In this document: one piece after another, positions 22,844-30,134 of the stretch
How positions within the stretch are numbered: position 1 is the stretch's first letter
Layout: each line of letters begins with the position of its first letter
Source of the DNA: JAHWJR01 sp035942035
Lineage (GTDB): Bacteria; Actinomycetota; Acidimicrobiia; Acidimicrobiales; CADCSY01
Assembly: GCA_035942035.1 (NCBI GenBank)
Contig: DASZDK010000041.1
Span: 1-30,134 of the forward strand
DNA length: 30,134 bases
Direction: 5' to 3'
Made by a program: the position numbers and the translations under genes
Notes under the pieces: generated by a model
What the model was told of the DNA's origin: nothing
Databases searched by the model: none
Seen by the model: the letters and a program-made list of their open reading frames with translations, nothing else

Positions 22844-23644
22844 GTGACCGGGGGTTACGCCCTACGGCTCGACGAGGCGGAGCGCGTCCGGTACCGGCAA
22901 ATGGCCGTGGCAGCCCGTCTGGACGAAGCCGACCGATGGGCCCGGGCCGGCGTGGTTCCCGGGGCCCGGGTCGCCGACGTCGGCTGCGGGCCTGGAGCGG
23001 TGCTGGTGGAGCTGGCTCGGCTCGTGGGCCGGGACGGCCGGGCCATCGGCGTGGAACCCGACCCCGCCGCTCGGGCGGCTGCACGCGATGCGCTCGACAC
23101 CGCCGAGATGGCGTGGGCCGAGGTCGTCGCCGGCACGGGTCAGGCCACTGGTCTGGAGCTGCAGGCGTGGGACTGCGTCATGGTCCGCCACATGCTGATC
23201 CACACCGGCGAGGCGGCGGCCCCGATTGTTCAGCATCTGGCAGATCTCCTGGCGCCAGGAGGCTTCGTCTACCTCGTCGACACCGACCTCGACGGCGCCC
23301 GCACCAGCCCGGCGGACCCCGAGCTCGAGGCCCAGCACCGCCGCTACGCCGAGTTCCATCGGGCCATGGGCAACGACGTCCGCATGGGACCACGTCTGCC
23401 CGTGCTGCTCGCCGAGGCCGGGCTCGAGGTCGTGGAGACTGCCGGGGCCTACGCCTGCATCCCTGCCGCCGCCATGGCCCTCGGCGGCCCCCTTCGGGCG
23501 GCGCAGGACGCCATGGTCGCCGCCGGCGCTCTCGGCCCGTCGGAGGCGGAGCAGTCGGAACAGGCCCGGCAACGGTTCGCCCAGCGACCGGGAGCGCTGC
23601 TGTGGATGCCGCAGTTCATCGCCGTGGGGCGCCGCCCGGCATGA
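22844..23644 (+). CDS. SAM-dependent methyltransferase, class I
   Basis: 266 residues. The SAM-binding motif I is VADVGCGPGAVLVELA (Asp45 on), motif II ends in IGVEPDP, and the motif IV region is WDCVMVRHMLIHTGE, followed by LAPGGFVYLVDTD. This is the pattern of small-molecule (UbiE/Methyltransf_11-like) enzymes. The acceptor is unknown. GTG 22844 is chosen from the TAGCGT box; the adjacent GTG 22841 is equally possible and a longer frame has no support. A 9-bp hairpin covers the stop codon. Confidence 0.88.
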   Translation: MTGGYALRLDEAERVRYRQMAVAARLDEADRWARAGVVPGARVADVGCGPGAVLVELARLVGRDGRAIGVEPDPAARAAARDALDTAEMAWAEVVAGTGQATGLELQAWDCVMVRHMLIHTGEAAAPIVQHLADLLAPGGFVYLVDTDLDGARTSPADPELEAQHRRYAEFHRAMGNDVRMGPRLPVLLAEAGLEVVETAGAYACIPAAAMALGGPLRAAQDAMVAAGALGPSEAEQSEQARQRFAQRPGALLWMPQFIAVGRRPA

Positions 23645-23666
23645 CCGGTCGGTCATTCGACCGGTC
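23643..23666 (+). terminator. Hairpin spanning the methyltransferase stop codon
   Basis: Perfect 9-base inverted repeat GACCGGTCG / CGACCGGTC around GTCATT, beginning inside the TGA. GACCGGTC is itself palindromic, so a dyad protein-binding site is an alternative. No T-run. Confidence 0.45.
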
Positions 23667-23742
23667 CCCAAGCGCATGACCACCCCCTTGGCGCTCGATC
23701 CCGAACGGCGGCTGCCCCTTTCGCTAGCAGCTGATGGAAGGA

Positions 23743-23748
23743 TATAGT
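23743..23748 (+). promoter_or_regulatory. TATAGT -10 box of the AAA ATPase gene
   Basis: TATAGT in an unusually AT-rich patch (about 23733-23755), the closest match to the vegetative -10 consensus in the window. It would give a leader of roughly 50 bases before ATG 23805. No clear -35. Confidence 0.5.
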
Positions 23749-23804
23749 CGCTTCTACGCCGCTGGTCGGGTGCCCTCGCCTCGTGCTGACGCCGACCGGG
23801 GACC

Positions 23805-25010
23805 ATGGTTCTACACATGTCTAGAAATCCCTTCAACCCGTCGTGGGGGACCCGCCCACCCGTGCTGGCCGGTCGCCACGAGATCCTCCAGACAGTGTTC
23901 GAGGACCTCGCCGCCGGCCCCGGGCACGCCCATTACCACCACGTCTTCTACGGGCCCCGGGGCGTGGGCAAGACGGTGCTGCTGACCGAGATCGCCGAGC
24001 ACGTGCACCAGGAGTGGGGCTGGGCGGTGGTCGACTACAGCGGCACGCCGGAATACGGGCCCCGCCTGGCGCTGGCCGATGCCGCCCCGGCCCTGCTTCG
24101 CCAGCTCGGCGGGCGCCGGGCGTCCGCACAGGGCCTTCCTCGGCGTGTCGAAGCCGCGGTCCCCGTACCCGGTCGCCCCCTCCGGGCCTCGGTCGAGCTT
24201 CCCGGGGCCGACGCCGGCCAGTTCCTCCCCCTGCTCCAGCGGCTCGCCGAGCTGGCCCAGCGACGGGGAGCGGGCCTGCTGTTCGTCGTGGACGAAGTCC
24301 AACGAGCCCGAGCGCAACCCGACCTCGAGCTGCTGGGCAACACCGTGCAGCAGCTGGAGCGCCGCCGAGGACTTCCGGTGAGCATGGCCATCGCCGGGCT
24401 GCACAACACGCCACGCCACCTCGCCCGGGCCTGCACCTTCTTCGAACGCCAGGACAAGGTGCAGCTCACCGACCTCGGTCCGGACGCCACCCGGGTGGCG
24501 TACCTGGAGCCCTTGGCCACCGGAGGCATTGCCATCGACGGTGAGGCGCTCGAGCTGCTGGTCGACCGCTCCCAGGGCTATCCCTTCGCCATCCAGCTCT
24601 ACGGCCACCGGGCGTGGGAACGCGTGGGCGAAGGAGGACGGCTTACCCTGGCCGAGGCGACGGGCGCCATCGAAGATGCCGATCGGTGGCTGGCGGTCAA
24701 CCTCTACGAGCCCCGCTGGGACCGCCTGGACACCACCGAGCGAGCCATGGTGAAGGCCATCGCCGCCTTCGGGGGCACCATGGTGGCCACCAGGGACATC
24801 GCCGCCGCCGTGGGACGCACTCCCTCCCAGCTCTCGGTGGCACGTCACGCCCTGCTGAACGAGCACCACGTCGTGCACACCCCACGCTACGGCCACCTGG
24901 CCTTCGACCTCCCCGGCTTCGACCGGTGGTTGGCGCAGACCCAGGACCTCAGCTCGCTCCGGCTGCCGCCACCGCGCCAGCCCGGCCGACGCAGCCGGAC
25001 CTCGCCGTGA
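23805..25010 (+). CDS. AAA-family ATPase with C-terminal winged-helix-like region
   Basis: 401 residues. After NPFNPSWGTRPPVLAGR, typical of actinobacterial ORC/Cdc6-like ATPases, come Walker A GPRGVGKT (50-57), Walker B LLFVVDEVQ (Asp163-Glu164), a sensor region SMAIAGLHNTP and a lid. The end (TTERAMVKAIAAFGGTMVAT, VGRTPSQLSVARHALLNEHH) resembles a winged-helix DNA-binding or partner-binding domain. Role unknown; such proteins are often STAND-like regulators or phage/plasmid linked. The start could be ATG 23805 or ATG 23817 (MSRNPFNP); a GGGGA lies just before the first. The first codons are less GC-rich than the rest of the gene. Confidence 0.82.
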   Translation: MVLHMSRNPFNPSWGTRPPVLAGRHEILQTVFEDLAAGPGHAHYHHVFYGPRGVGKTVLLTEIAEHVHQEWGWAVVDYSGTPEYGPRLALADAAPALLRQLGGRRASAQGLPRRVEAAVPVPGRPLRASVELPGADAGQFLPLLQRLAELAQRRGAGLLFVVDEVQRARAQPDLELLGNTVQQLERRRGLPVSMAIAGLHNTPRHLARACTFFERQDKVQLTDLGPDATRVAYLEPLATGGIAIDGEALELLVDRSQGYPFAIQLYGHRAWERVGEGGRLTLAEATGAIEDADRWLAVNLYEPRWDRLDTTERAMVKAIAAFGGTMVATRDIAAAVGRTPSQLSVARHALLNEHHVVHTPRYGHLAFDLPGFDRWLAQTQDLSSLRLPPPRQPGRRSRTSP

Positions 25011-25037
25011 GCACCGTCCTCATCGCCGGCGGTCGGG

Positions 25038-27032
25038 ATGGTCATCTCCCACCGCGGGGTCCACGCCGGCGACCACGGCGCGTGGCACCGTAAGGGCATG
25101 GAGCGGGCACCGGGCAGCGGCGCCACGGTGGAGGGCTCGGTCATCTCGGGCCACGCCGAAGAGCTCAGTGCCGCGCCCGGAGCCCTGGCCCAGCGTGTGC
25201 ACCCCGGCGGGTCGGTCACCCGCGTCGACGCCAACGGGCGGTGCCATTTCCTGGCCAACGTCCGGGCGGACGGCTCCACCTCCGTGGTCGTCCGCCAGGA
25301 GGAGGGGAGGAGCTGGCATCGCGCCGTGCCCGGCCCTACCGGCCGCAACGGGTACGAGCTGCACCTCTCCGACGCCGTGGTCTCCACCGACGACGCCGCC
25401 TTCACCGCCATCCGCCGCGCCGCTGGCGGTTGGGTCCTCGTGGTGGTGGAGGGAACCGTCCGCCTCACTGGTCCGATTACGCCTTCGGTCGAGGTGTCCG
25501 CCCTCCAGGCGGTGAAGATCTCGCCTCGGGGGATCGGCACGCGGCGGGACCTGACCCCCGCCGAGGTGGAGGCCCAGCCCTGGGTGATGCGCAACCGGGC
25601 CCGTGACGCCCACCTCGTTCCCACCTCCCGGGTGCGCCAGCACCTGGCACTGCCGCAGCCGGCGGCGACCCCGCCACCGGCGACCGGCACGGACGGCGCG
25701 TCGGTCGAACGCCTGCTCCAAGTCGCTCGCCGGGGGGCGGTCGGCGGGAAGCGCCTGTTCGAGTGGGTGGCTCCTCGCTTGGCTCGGTTCGTCGTCATCG
25801 CCATGGTGGGACTGCTCGGCCTGCTGCGAAAGGAAGTGGCAGCGGAGCGGCGGCTGTTCGAACGGCTGAGGCCGCACGTCGCCCACCTGCTGGTGCGTTC
25901 GCGGGTGACGGCTGGCCGAGGCGCCGCTCGGAACGCGGCTGCGGCGCGGCAAGTGCTCGAGCGGGCACGGCCCCGGCTGGCCAGCCTGGTGGTGGTCACC
26001 CTGGTACTGGGTCTGTTGACCATCGCCCCCGACAGCGGTCCCACCATGAGCGTCACCGTCAACGGTGAGCCCGTGCGCATCTCCCGATCGGAGCCCACCG
26101 TGGCCAGCGCCATGAGCGCCGCCGGCGTGACCTCGGCCAACGGGGCTCTTCTCTCCGCGGGGACCCGGCGGGTGATCGATCCCCACTTCGCTCCGGCCAC
26201 TGTCCTGGTCGACGGCTTCCCCTCGTCCCCGGGCGCCAAGCTCGGAGAGGGAGCACACATCGACGTGGCGGCGTCAGCCGACGTGGTTGAGCCAACCGAC
26301 AGCCGCCGGGTCTCAGTGCCCCCTCCGCCGCTGCCCGAGGTGGAGTTCACGCTGTGGTACCCGGGCGCCGAAGGGGTCGAGGACCAGGTGTACGGGCTCA
26401 TGAGCGGCGAGGTGGTCTCCCGCTCGCCGGTGAAGGCGCCCCGACCTCCACGGGAGGAGCGGGGCAACGTGGTGGCACTCACCTTCGACGACGGACCGCA
26501 CCCGGAATGGACCCCTCAGGTCCTCGACATCCTCGCCTCCGAAGGGGTGAAGGCCACGTTCTGCGTGGTCGGCGAACTGAGTCGGCGGCACCCCGACCTG
26601 GTGCGGGCGGTGCGGGAGGCCGGCCACACCTTGTGCAACCACACCGAGACCCACGCCGTGGGCCTCGACCGAGCCGATCGCGACACGGTCGTCGAGGAGA
26701 TCGAAGGCGGCTCCGAGCTGCTCGAGTCCCTCCTCGGCACGGCCCCGCAGCTGTACCGGCCCCCCGGCGGGAGCCTGAGCCCGGCAGTGATCGACGTCGC
26801 CCACCAGGGCGGCATGCGGGTGCTGCACTGGACGGTCGACAGCCGCGACTTCACCAAACCTCCGCCGGAGGAGCTGGTCACCCGCATCCTCGATGCCGCC
26901 GCACCCGGTGCGATCATCCTGCTCCACGACGGGGACGGTGATCGGTCGCGGACGGTGGCGGCGCTCCGCCCGCTCATCGGCCAACTCCGGGAACGCGGCT
27001 TCAGCTTCGCCACCCCGCTGTCGCCTCCGTAG
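25038..27032 (+). CDS. Multidomain membrane polysaccharide deacetylase
   Basis: 664 residues. Residues about 30-190 form a beta-rich domain ending GGWVLVVVEGTVRLTG (FecR- or cupin-like, not assigned). Hydrophobic spans lie at about 250-266 and 314-332, with a basic, helical linker between. Residues about 338-415 (MSVTVNGEPVRISRSEPTVA and on) resemble the DUF348/G5-associated beta-grasp repeat of cell-wall proteins. From about 475 a NodB deacetylase follows: VALTFDDGPHPEWTP (Asp484, Asp485), HTETH with His535 and His539, RPPGG at 574 and IILLHDGDGDRS. It should remove acetyl groups from a wall polymer such as peptidoglycan outside the membrane. ATG 25098 is an alternative start. Confidence 0.85.
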   Translation: MVISHRGVHAGDHGAWHRKGMERAPGSGATVEGSVISGHAEELSAAPGALAQRVHPGGSVTRVDANGRCHFLANVRADGSTSVVVRQEEGRSWHRAVPGPTGRNGYELHLSDAVVSTDDAAFTAIRRAAGGWVLVVVEGTVRLTGPITPSVEVSALQAVKISPRGIGTRRDLTPAEVEAQPWVMRNRARDAHLVPTSRVRQHLALPQPAATPPPATGTDGASVERLLQVARRGAVGGKRLFEWVAPRLARFVVIAMVGLLGLLRKEVAAERRLFERLRPHVAHLLVRSRVTAGRGAARNAAAARQVLERARPRLASLVVVTLVLGLLTIAPDSGPTMSVTVNGEPVRISRSEPTVASAMSAAGVTSANGALLSAGTRRVIDPHFAPATVLVDGFPSSPGAKLGEGAHIDVAASADVVEPTDSRRVSVPPPPLPEVEFTLWYPGAEGVEDQVYGLMSGEVVSRSPVKAPRPPREERGNVVALTFDDGPHPEWTPQVLDILASEGVKATFCVVGELSRRHPDLVRAVREAGHTLCNHTETHAVGLDRADRDTVVEEIEGGSELLESLLGTAPQLYRPPGGSLSPAVIDVAHQGGMRVLHWTVDSRDFTKPPPEELVTRILDAAAPGAIILLHDGDGDRSRTVAALRPLIGQLRERGFSFATPLSPP

Positions 27033-27041
27033 GGCTCTCCC

Positions 27042-28154
27042 CTAGCGCGCCAGCCCCGTGCACGCTCGGAGGTGCTCCCAGGCGGCGACCTCCTCGGCCG
27101 CCTCCTCCGCCTCCAGGGGAACGGGCATGCCACTGCTGATGCGCGCCGGCCGCCAGCGATAGTCGTCGACACGGCGGCCGGTGAGGGTGACCTCGAGCAC
27201 GCCGCTGCGAGCGCCCTCCGCCGACAAGGCGCTGAAGGCGAAGTTCCCGAGGCCGTAGGCGACCAACGCCTCATCCAGGCGGCCCGCGCCCTGGAGGCGG
27301 TGGGAGTGCCCACCGACGATCACGTCTGCCCCCGCGGCGACCAGCCGACGGGCCAACGTCTGCTGGGACACCGTCGGGCAGGTGTCGAGCTCCACGCCCC
27401 AATGGAGGAACACGACCACCACGTCGGCAACAGCCCGGCTCGTCTCCACCTCGGCCACCAGCCGGTCGACCCGCTTGGCGGAGGCCAGACCGCCGTGCTC
27501 CCCGATTGCGGTCCAGGGCTCCACAAGCACGCTGTCGAGCACCTGGGTGGCGCCCAGCACGGCGATGCGGTAGCCGTGGACCTCCGTCACGAACGGTTGG
27601 TAGGCCTCGTCCTCCGTGGCCCCGATCCCGATCAGGGGGAAGCCACGCTCGGCGCTGGCGGTGAGGGCGTCGGTCAGGCTTTCCGGCCCGTAGTCCAAGC
27701 CATGGTTGTTGGCCATGTTGGCGACATCCACCCCTGCACCCCGCAGCGCGTCGAGGGCCGTGGCCGCAGCCCGGAACGTGAACTGCTTGGGCGCCGGGGT
27801 CCCGCGCTCGGTGATCGCCGTCTCCAGGTTGACGACCGTCACGTCGGCTTCCCGGAGGAGGGGCGCAACGGCGGCAAGGGCGGTACCGGGGTCGTCCTCC
27901 AGTCGCCGGGCGAGCTCGCCACCAAACCTCACGTCGCCGGCAAAGGCCAAGGTCACCTGCTGAGCGGTCGCCGAGATGGGCACGACGCTCGGCTCCACGG
28001 TGCTGGTCGTGGCGGAAGGCGACGCCGCCCTCGTTGCCGACCGGGCCGGGATGGGTGCAGCGTCGGCCGCCGCCGTCGGGATGATCGGCGGGTCGGCGGA
28101 GGTGGAGGCGAGGCCCGCCACCACCAGAACCAGGAGAAGGGGACGGTTCCGCAC
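27042..28154 (-). CDS. CapA-family (poly-gamma-glutamate synthesis type) metallophosphatase-like protein
   Basis: 370 residues. An N-terminal signal or anchor (LLLVLVVAGLAS) is followed by an Ala/Thr/Pro linker, then the CapA fold: LAFAGDVRFGGELARR, TVVNLETAITERG, VANMANNHGLDYG, VVVFLHWGVELD and IVGGHSHRLQG, which carry the metal-binding pattern of this calcineurin-related family. CapA/PgsA proteins take part in poly-gamma-glutamate capsule export, but no capBC genes are nearby, so a general envelope phosphatase is possible. It is convergent with the deacetylase (9 bases between stops). GTG 28154 has TAGCGT 9 bases upstream. Confidence 0.87.
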   Translation of the reverse strand: MRNRPLLLVLVVAGLASTSADPPIIPTAAADAAPIPARSATRAASPSATTSTVEPSVVPISATAQQVTLAFAGDVRFGGELARRLEDDPGTALAAVAPLLREADVTVVNLETAITERGTPAPKQFTFRAAATALDALRGAGVDVANMANNHGLDYGPESLTDALTASAERGFPLIGIGATEDEAYQPFVTEVHGYRIAVLGATQVLDSVLVEPWTAIGEHGGLASAKRVDRLVAEVETSRAVADVVVVFLHWGVELDTCPTVSQQTLARRLVAAGADVIVGGHSHRLQGAGRLDEALVAYGLGNFAFSALSAEGARSGVLEVTLTGRRVDDYRWRPARISSGMPVPLEAEEAAEEVAAWEHLRACTGLAR

Positions 28155-28163
28155 GCGGCGGCG

Positions 28164-28169
28164 ACGCTA
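28164..28169 (-). promoter_or_regulatory. -10 box of the CapA-like gene
   Basis: TAGCGT on the minus strand, nine bases before GTG 28154; a leader of at most two or three bases is expected. Confidence 0.45.
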
Positions 28170-28250
28170 AAGGACCCCGGGGAGCGTCTCGCGGATGGGG
28201 TCCCGGGCGACTTACGTCTTCGAACATGCGACGGGTGGGCCGTGCGACGG

Positions 28251-29036
28251 CTACACCGCCAGCAGGAGTGCGGCGTAGGCCGTGGCCCCGGCCAGGAAGG
28301 GGACGAACCGGCTCTGCCGTTCGCTCGGCAGCTCCTCCTTCAGCACGTTGAGGATGACGCCTCCCCCGAGGAAGGCGAGGGGGATGACGATGGTGGCGGG
28401 AGACAGCTCGACGGCCACACCGACCGCCCACCCGGCGATGAGGGCGGACGAGACCAGCCAGCGGCCGAACCGGGCGTAGGCCTCCTTGTGGTGCTGACGC
28501 AGCGAGTAGTCGGTGACCAGGAAGTGCACCGCCATGGCGAAGGTGAACGTGGCCAGGGCCACGGGGCCATCGTCCTCCCGGTGGAGGAGCAGGTACCCGA
28601 TGACGGCGTTGTACAGGGCAAAGGATGCGATGCTGACGGAGAACGCGGCGGTGCCCGTGGCATCTTCACCCGCCTCTTCCTGACGGCGCTGACGTGACGA
28701 GATCGCCAGTCGCTCGAGCCCGTAGAAGACCGCCAACCCGCCAAGAGCGAGCAACCACACCTGACGCTCCAGGAAGGGCAGCCAGTCGTTCTCGGTGAAC
28801 GTGGCCTGTCCCTCCTCCAGCTCCGGCAGGAGGTGGATGAAGACGTAGGACACCGAGATCCCGCCGGCCAGCGAGAGCCAGCGGCTTCGGGGCACGCCAT
28901 CGAGAAAGCGGAGCTTGCCCGCCGCCAGATGGACGAGCGTCAGCGCCATGGCAGCTCCCAGGGCGACGAGCTCCGGCGTGGGCATGGCGAGACCGTCCCC
29001 GGATGCGGACCTTGACAACCGGCGGGCGACGGCCAT
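28251..29036 (-). CDS. ZIP-like multi-span membrane protein
   Basis: 261 residues with about seven or eight hydrophobic spans. VSYVFIHLLPELEEG matches the HLLPE-type motif of ZIP metal transporters, and TFAMAVHFLVTDYSLRQHHK carries further histidines within or near spans. The usual HxxxE pairs of ZIP transport sites are not complete as far as I can see, so transport of zinc or another metal is only inferred. ATG 29036 has AGGAG three bases upstream; ATG 28985 is an alternative that removes a basic N-terminus. It diverges from the PBP gene. Confidence 0.72.
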   Translation of the reverse strand: MAVARRLSRSASGDGLAMPTPELVALGAAMALTLVHLAAGKLRFLDGVPRSRWLSLAGGISVSYVFIHLLPELEEGQATFTENDWLPFLERQVWLLALGGLAVFYGLERLAISSRQRRQEEAGEDATGTAAFSVSIASFALYNAVIGYLLLHREDDGPVALATFTFAMAVHFLVTDYSLRQHHKEAYARFGRWLVSSALIAGWAVGVAVELSPATIVIPLAFLGGGVILNVLKEELPSERQSRFVPFLAGATAYAALLLAV

Positions 29037-29095
29037 CCGCTCCTGTCCAGGGATAAGCTTTTGCCACGTTTGAGGACGGGTTCGAGGGCCCTGGC

Positions 29096-30134
29096 GTGCG
29101 GCGGTGCAACCCCCTGGTCGGCGCCGCGCGCTACGTCAAAGCGGTGGTGCTCGGGGGAGTCCTGGCTGCGGTCAGCGTCGCTGCGCTGGGTACCGCCGTT
29201 CGTGCCGTCGCCGTCGCCGCTGAGAGTGCGGAACCCGAGGAGATCCATCTGCAACCCCTCTCCCAACGCTCGGTCATGCTGGCGGCTGACGACAGCCGCC
29301 TGGCTGCGCTCTATCGGGAGGAGAACCGCGAGGTCGTGCCCCTCGCCAAGGTTCCCCAGGTGGTGGTCGACACCGTGCTGGCCATCGAGGACGAGGATTT
29401 CTACGACCACGCCGGCATGAACGTGCGGGCCACGCTCAGGGCCCTGCTCGCCAACGTCGAGTCCGGTGACGTGCAACAGGGCGGTTCCACCATCACCCAG
29501 CAGCTGGTCAAGAACGCCCTGCTGACCCCCAAGCAGGACATCGAGCGCAAGGCGGAGGAGGCCGTCCTCGCCGTGCGCCTCGAGGACCAGATGACCAAGA
29601 ACCAGATCCTCGAGCGCTACTTGAACACGGTGTACTTCGGCAACGGCGCCTACGGCCTCCAGGCGGCGGCAGAGGTGTACTTCGGCGTCGACGTCCAACA
29701 ACTGGGCCAGCCCGAGGCGGCGTTCCTGGCCGGGCTCATCCGCGACCCGGTCGGCTACGATCCCTTCGCCGCGCCCGACGATGCCGAGGATCGCTTGGAG
29801 CTGGTCGTCGACCGTCTGGTGGCGATCGGCCAGATCGACGAGGAGCAGGCGACGGCCATCGCCGAGATGCCGATCCCGCGCGAGCCCCGCAACGGCGAGC
29901 TGCTGCCCAAGCCCAAGGACTACTTCGTCCAGGAGGTCATCCGCCTCCTCCTCGCCGACCCACGGATGGGCGAGAGCGAGTCGGAGCGCTACAACGCGGT
30001 GTTCCGGGGGGGGCTGACCATCCGCACCACGCTCGACCGGCGCCTCCAGGGAATCGCCGAGGAGGCGGTGGCCTCGACGTTGCCCGACACCGGCGGCCAG
30101 TTCACCGCCGCGCTGGTCAGCGTCCAGCCGGGGA
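29096..30134 (+). CDS. Class A penicillin-binding protein, N-terminal part (cut by the window edge)
   Basis: 346 residues visible, open at the right edge. A short cytoplasmic start and one membrane span (VKAVVLGGVLAAVSVAALG, about 15-33) lead into a GT51 peptidoglycan glycosyltransferase domain with all key motifs: EDEDFYDHAG (98-107, catalytic Glu98), GGSTITQQLVKN (129-140), IERKAEEAVLAVRLE and ILERYLNTVYFGNGAYGLQA. The region beginning GLTIRTTLDRRLQGIAEEAV leads into the transpeptidase domain, which lies outside. It polymerises lipid II and, if complete, crosslinks it. GTG 29096 is the first start after an in-frame TAA; GAGG lies 8 bases upstream and a TAAGCT box at 29054. Confidence 0.93.
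   Translation, partial: MRRCNPLVGAARYVKAVVLGGVLAAVSVAALGTAVRAVAVAAESAEPEEIHLQPLSQRSVMLAADDSRLAALYREENREVVPLAKVPQVVVDTVLAIEDEDFYDHAGMNVRATLRALLANVESGDVQQGGSTITQQLVKNALLTPKQDIERKAEEAVLAVRLEDQMTKNQILERYLNTVYFGNGAYGLQAAAEVYFGVDVQQLGQPEAAFLAGLIRDPVGYDPFAAPDDAEDRLELVVDRLVAIGQIDEEQATAIAEMPIPREPRNGELLPKPKDYFVQEVIRLLLADPRMGESESERYNAVFRGGLTIRTTLDRRLQGIAEEAVASTLPDTGGQFTAALVSVQPG

Noticed and set aside
29012..29017. TTGACA as a -35 box for the PBP gene
   Set aside because: No -10 box lies 16-18 bases downstream and the hexamer sits inside the transporter gene; probably chance.

Overview
The window is a high-GC chromosomal segment with densely packed genes, GC-rich third codon positions, many GTG starts and TANNNT boxes directly upstream of start codons. 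It also carries a bL37-like micro-protein and a SigE-type ECF sigma factor. Together these suggest an actinobacterium, possibly of the class Acidimicrobiia; the class is inferred from gene style, not from a marker. There is no rRNA, tRNA, CRISPR array, integrase or insertion sequence, and no gene-free stretch over 300 bases.

Layout. (1) 5-2272, minus: ychF, a DUF192 gene and rsmI, a translation-linked operon. Divergent from it are an HHH-PHP phosphoesterase, a 27-residue bL37-like ribosomal protein missed by length cut-offs, prolyl oligopeptidase, topoisomerase IB, a secreted SGNH hydrolase and an unknown protein (2349-8230). (2) 8256-9486, minus: a PfkB sugar/nucleoside kinase and a small membrane protein, divergent from a large M1 aminopeptidase, a metallophosphoesterase and a glutamate dehydrogenase (9631-14722). 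(3) 14767-17542, minus: nucleotidyltransferase, membrane-anchored GH3 hexosaminidase, small helical protein and VOC protein, then a plus-strand SHOCT-like protein. (4) 17978-20154, minus: ECF sigma factor, membrane anti-sigma-like protein and a DsbA/FrnE-type oxidoreductase interrupted by an in-frame TGA. (5) 20306-23644, plus: PfpI-like protein, Gfo/Idh/MocA oxidoreductase, divergent triosephosphate-isomerase paralogue and methyltransferase, with a decayed MEDS-domain remnant on the other strand. (6) 23805-30134: AAA ATPase, a multidomain membrane polysaccharide deacetylase, CapA-like protein, ZIP-like transporter, and the start of a class A penicillin-binding protein cut by the window edge.

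The strongest discovery is in region 4. The TGA at 18584-18586 falls exactly on the first redox cysteine of the CPFC motif. It is followed at SECIS distance by an 11-bp stem with a 6-nt loop. The reading frame is intact on both sides and the gene has its own start-proximal promoter. This predicts a selenocysteine-containing FrnE-like oxidoreductase beside a sigma/anti-sigma pair. No selA, selB, selC or selD gene lies in this window, so decoding capacity must be checked elsewhere in the genome.

A second window-wide pattern is that about a dozen genes have a TANNNT (or TAGGCC) box ending 6-10 nt before the start codon and no Shine-Dalgarno, which implies leaderless or nearly leaderless mRNAs. 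Several genes in regions 3 and 6 (nucleotidyltransferase, GH3 enzyme, deacetylase, CapA-like protein, PBP) point to cell-envelope work, but they do not form one operon.
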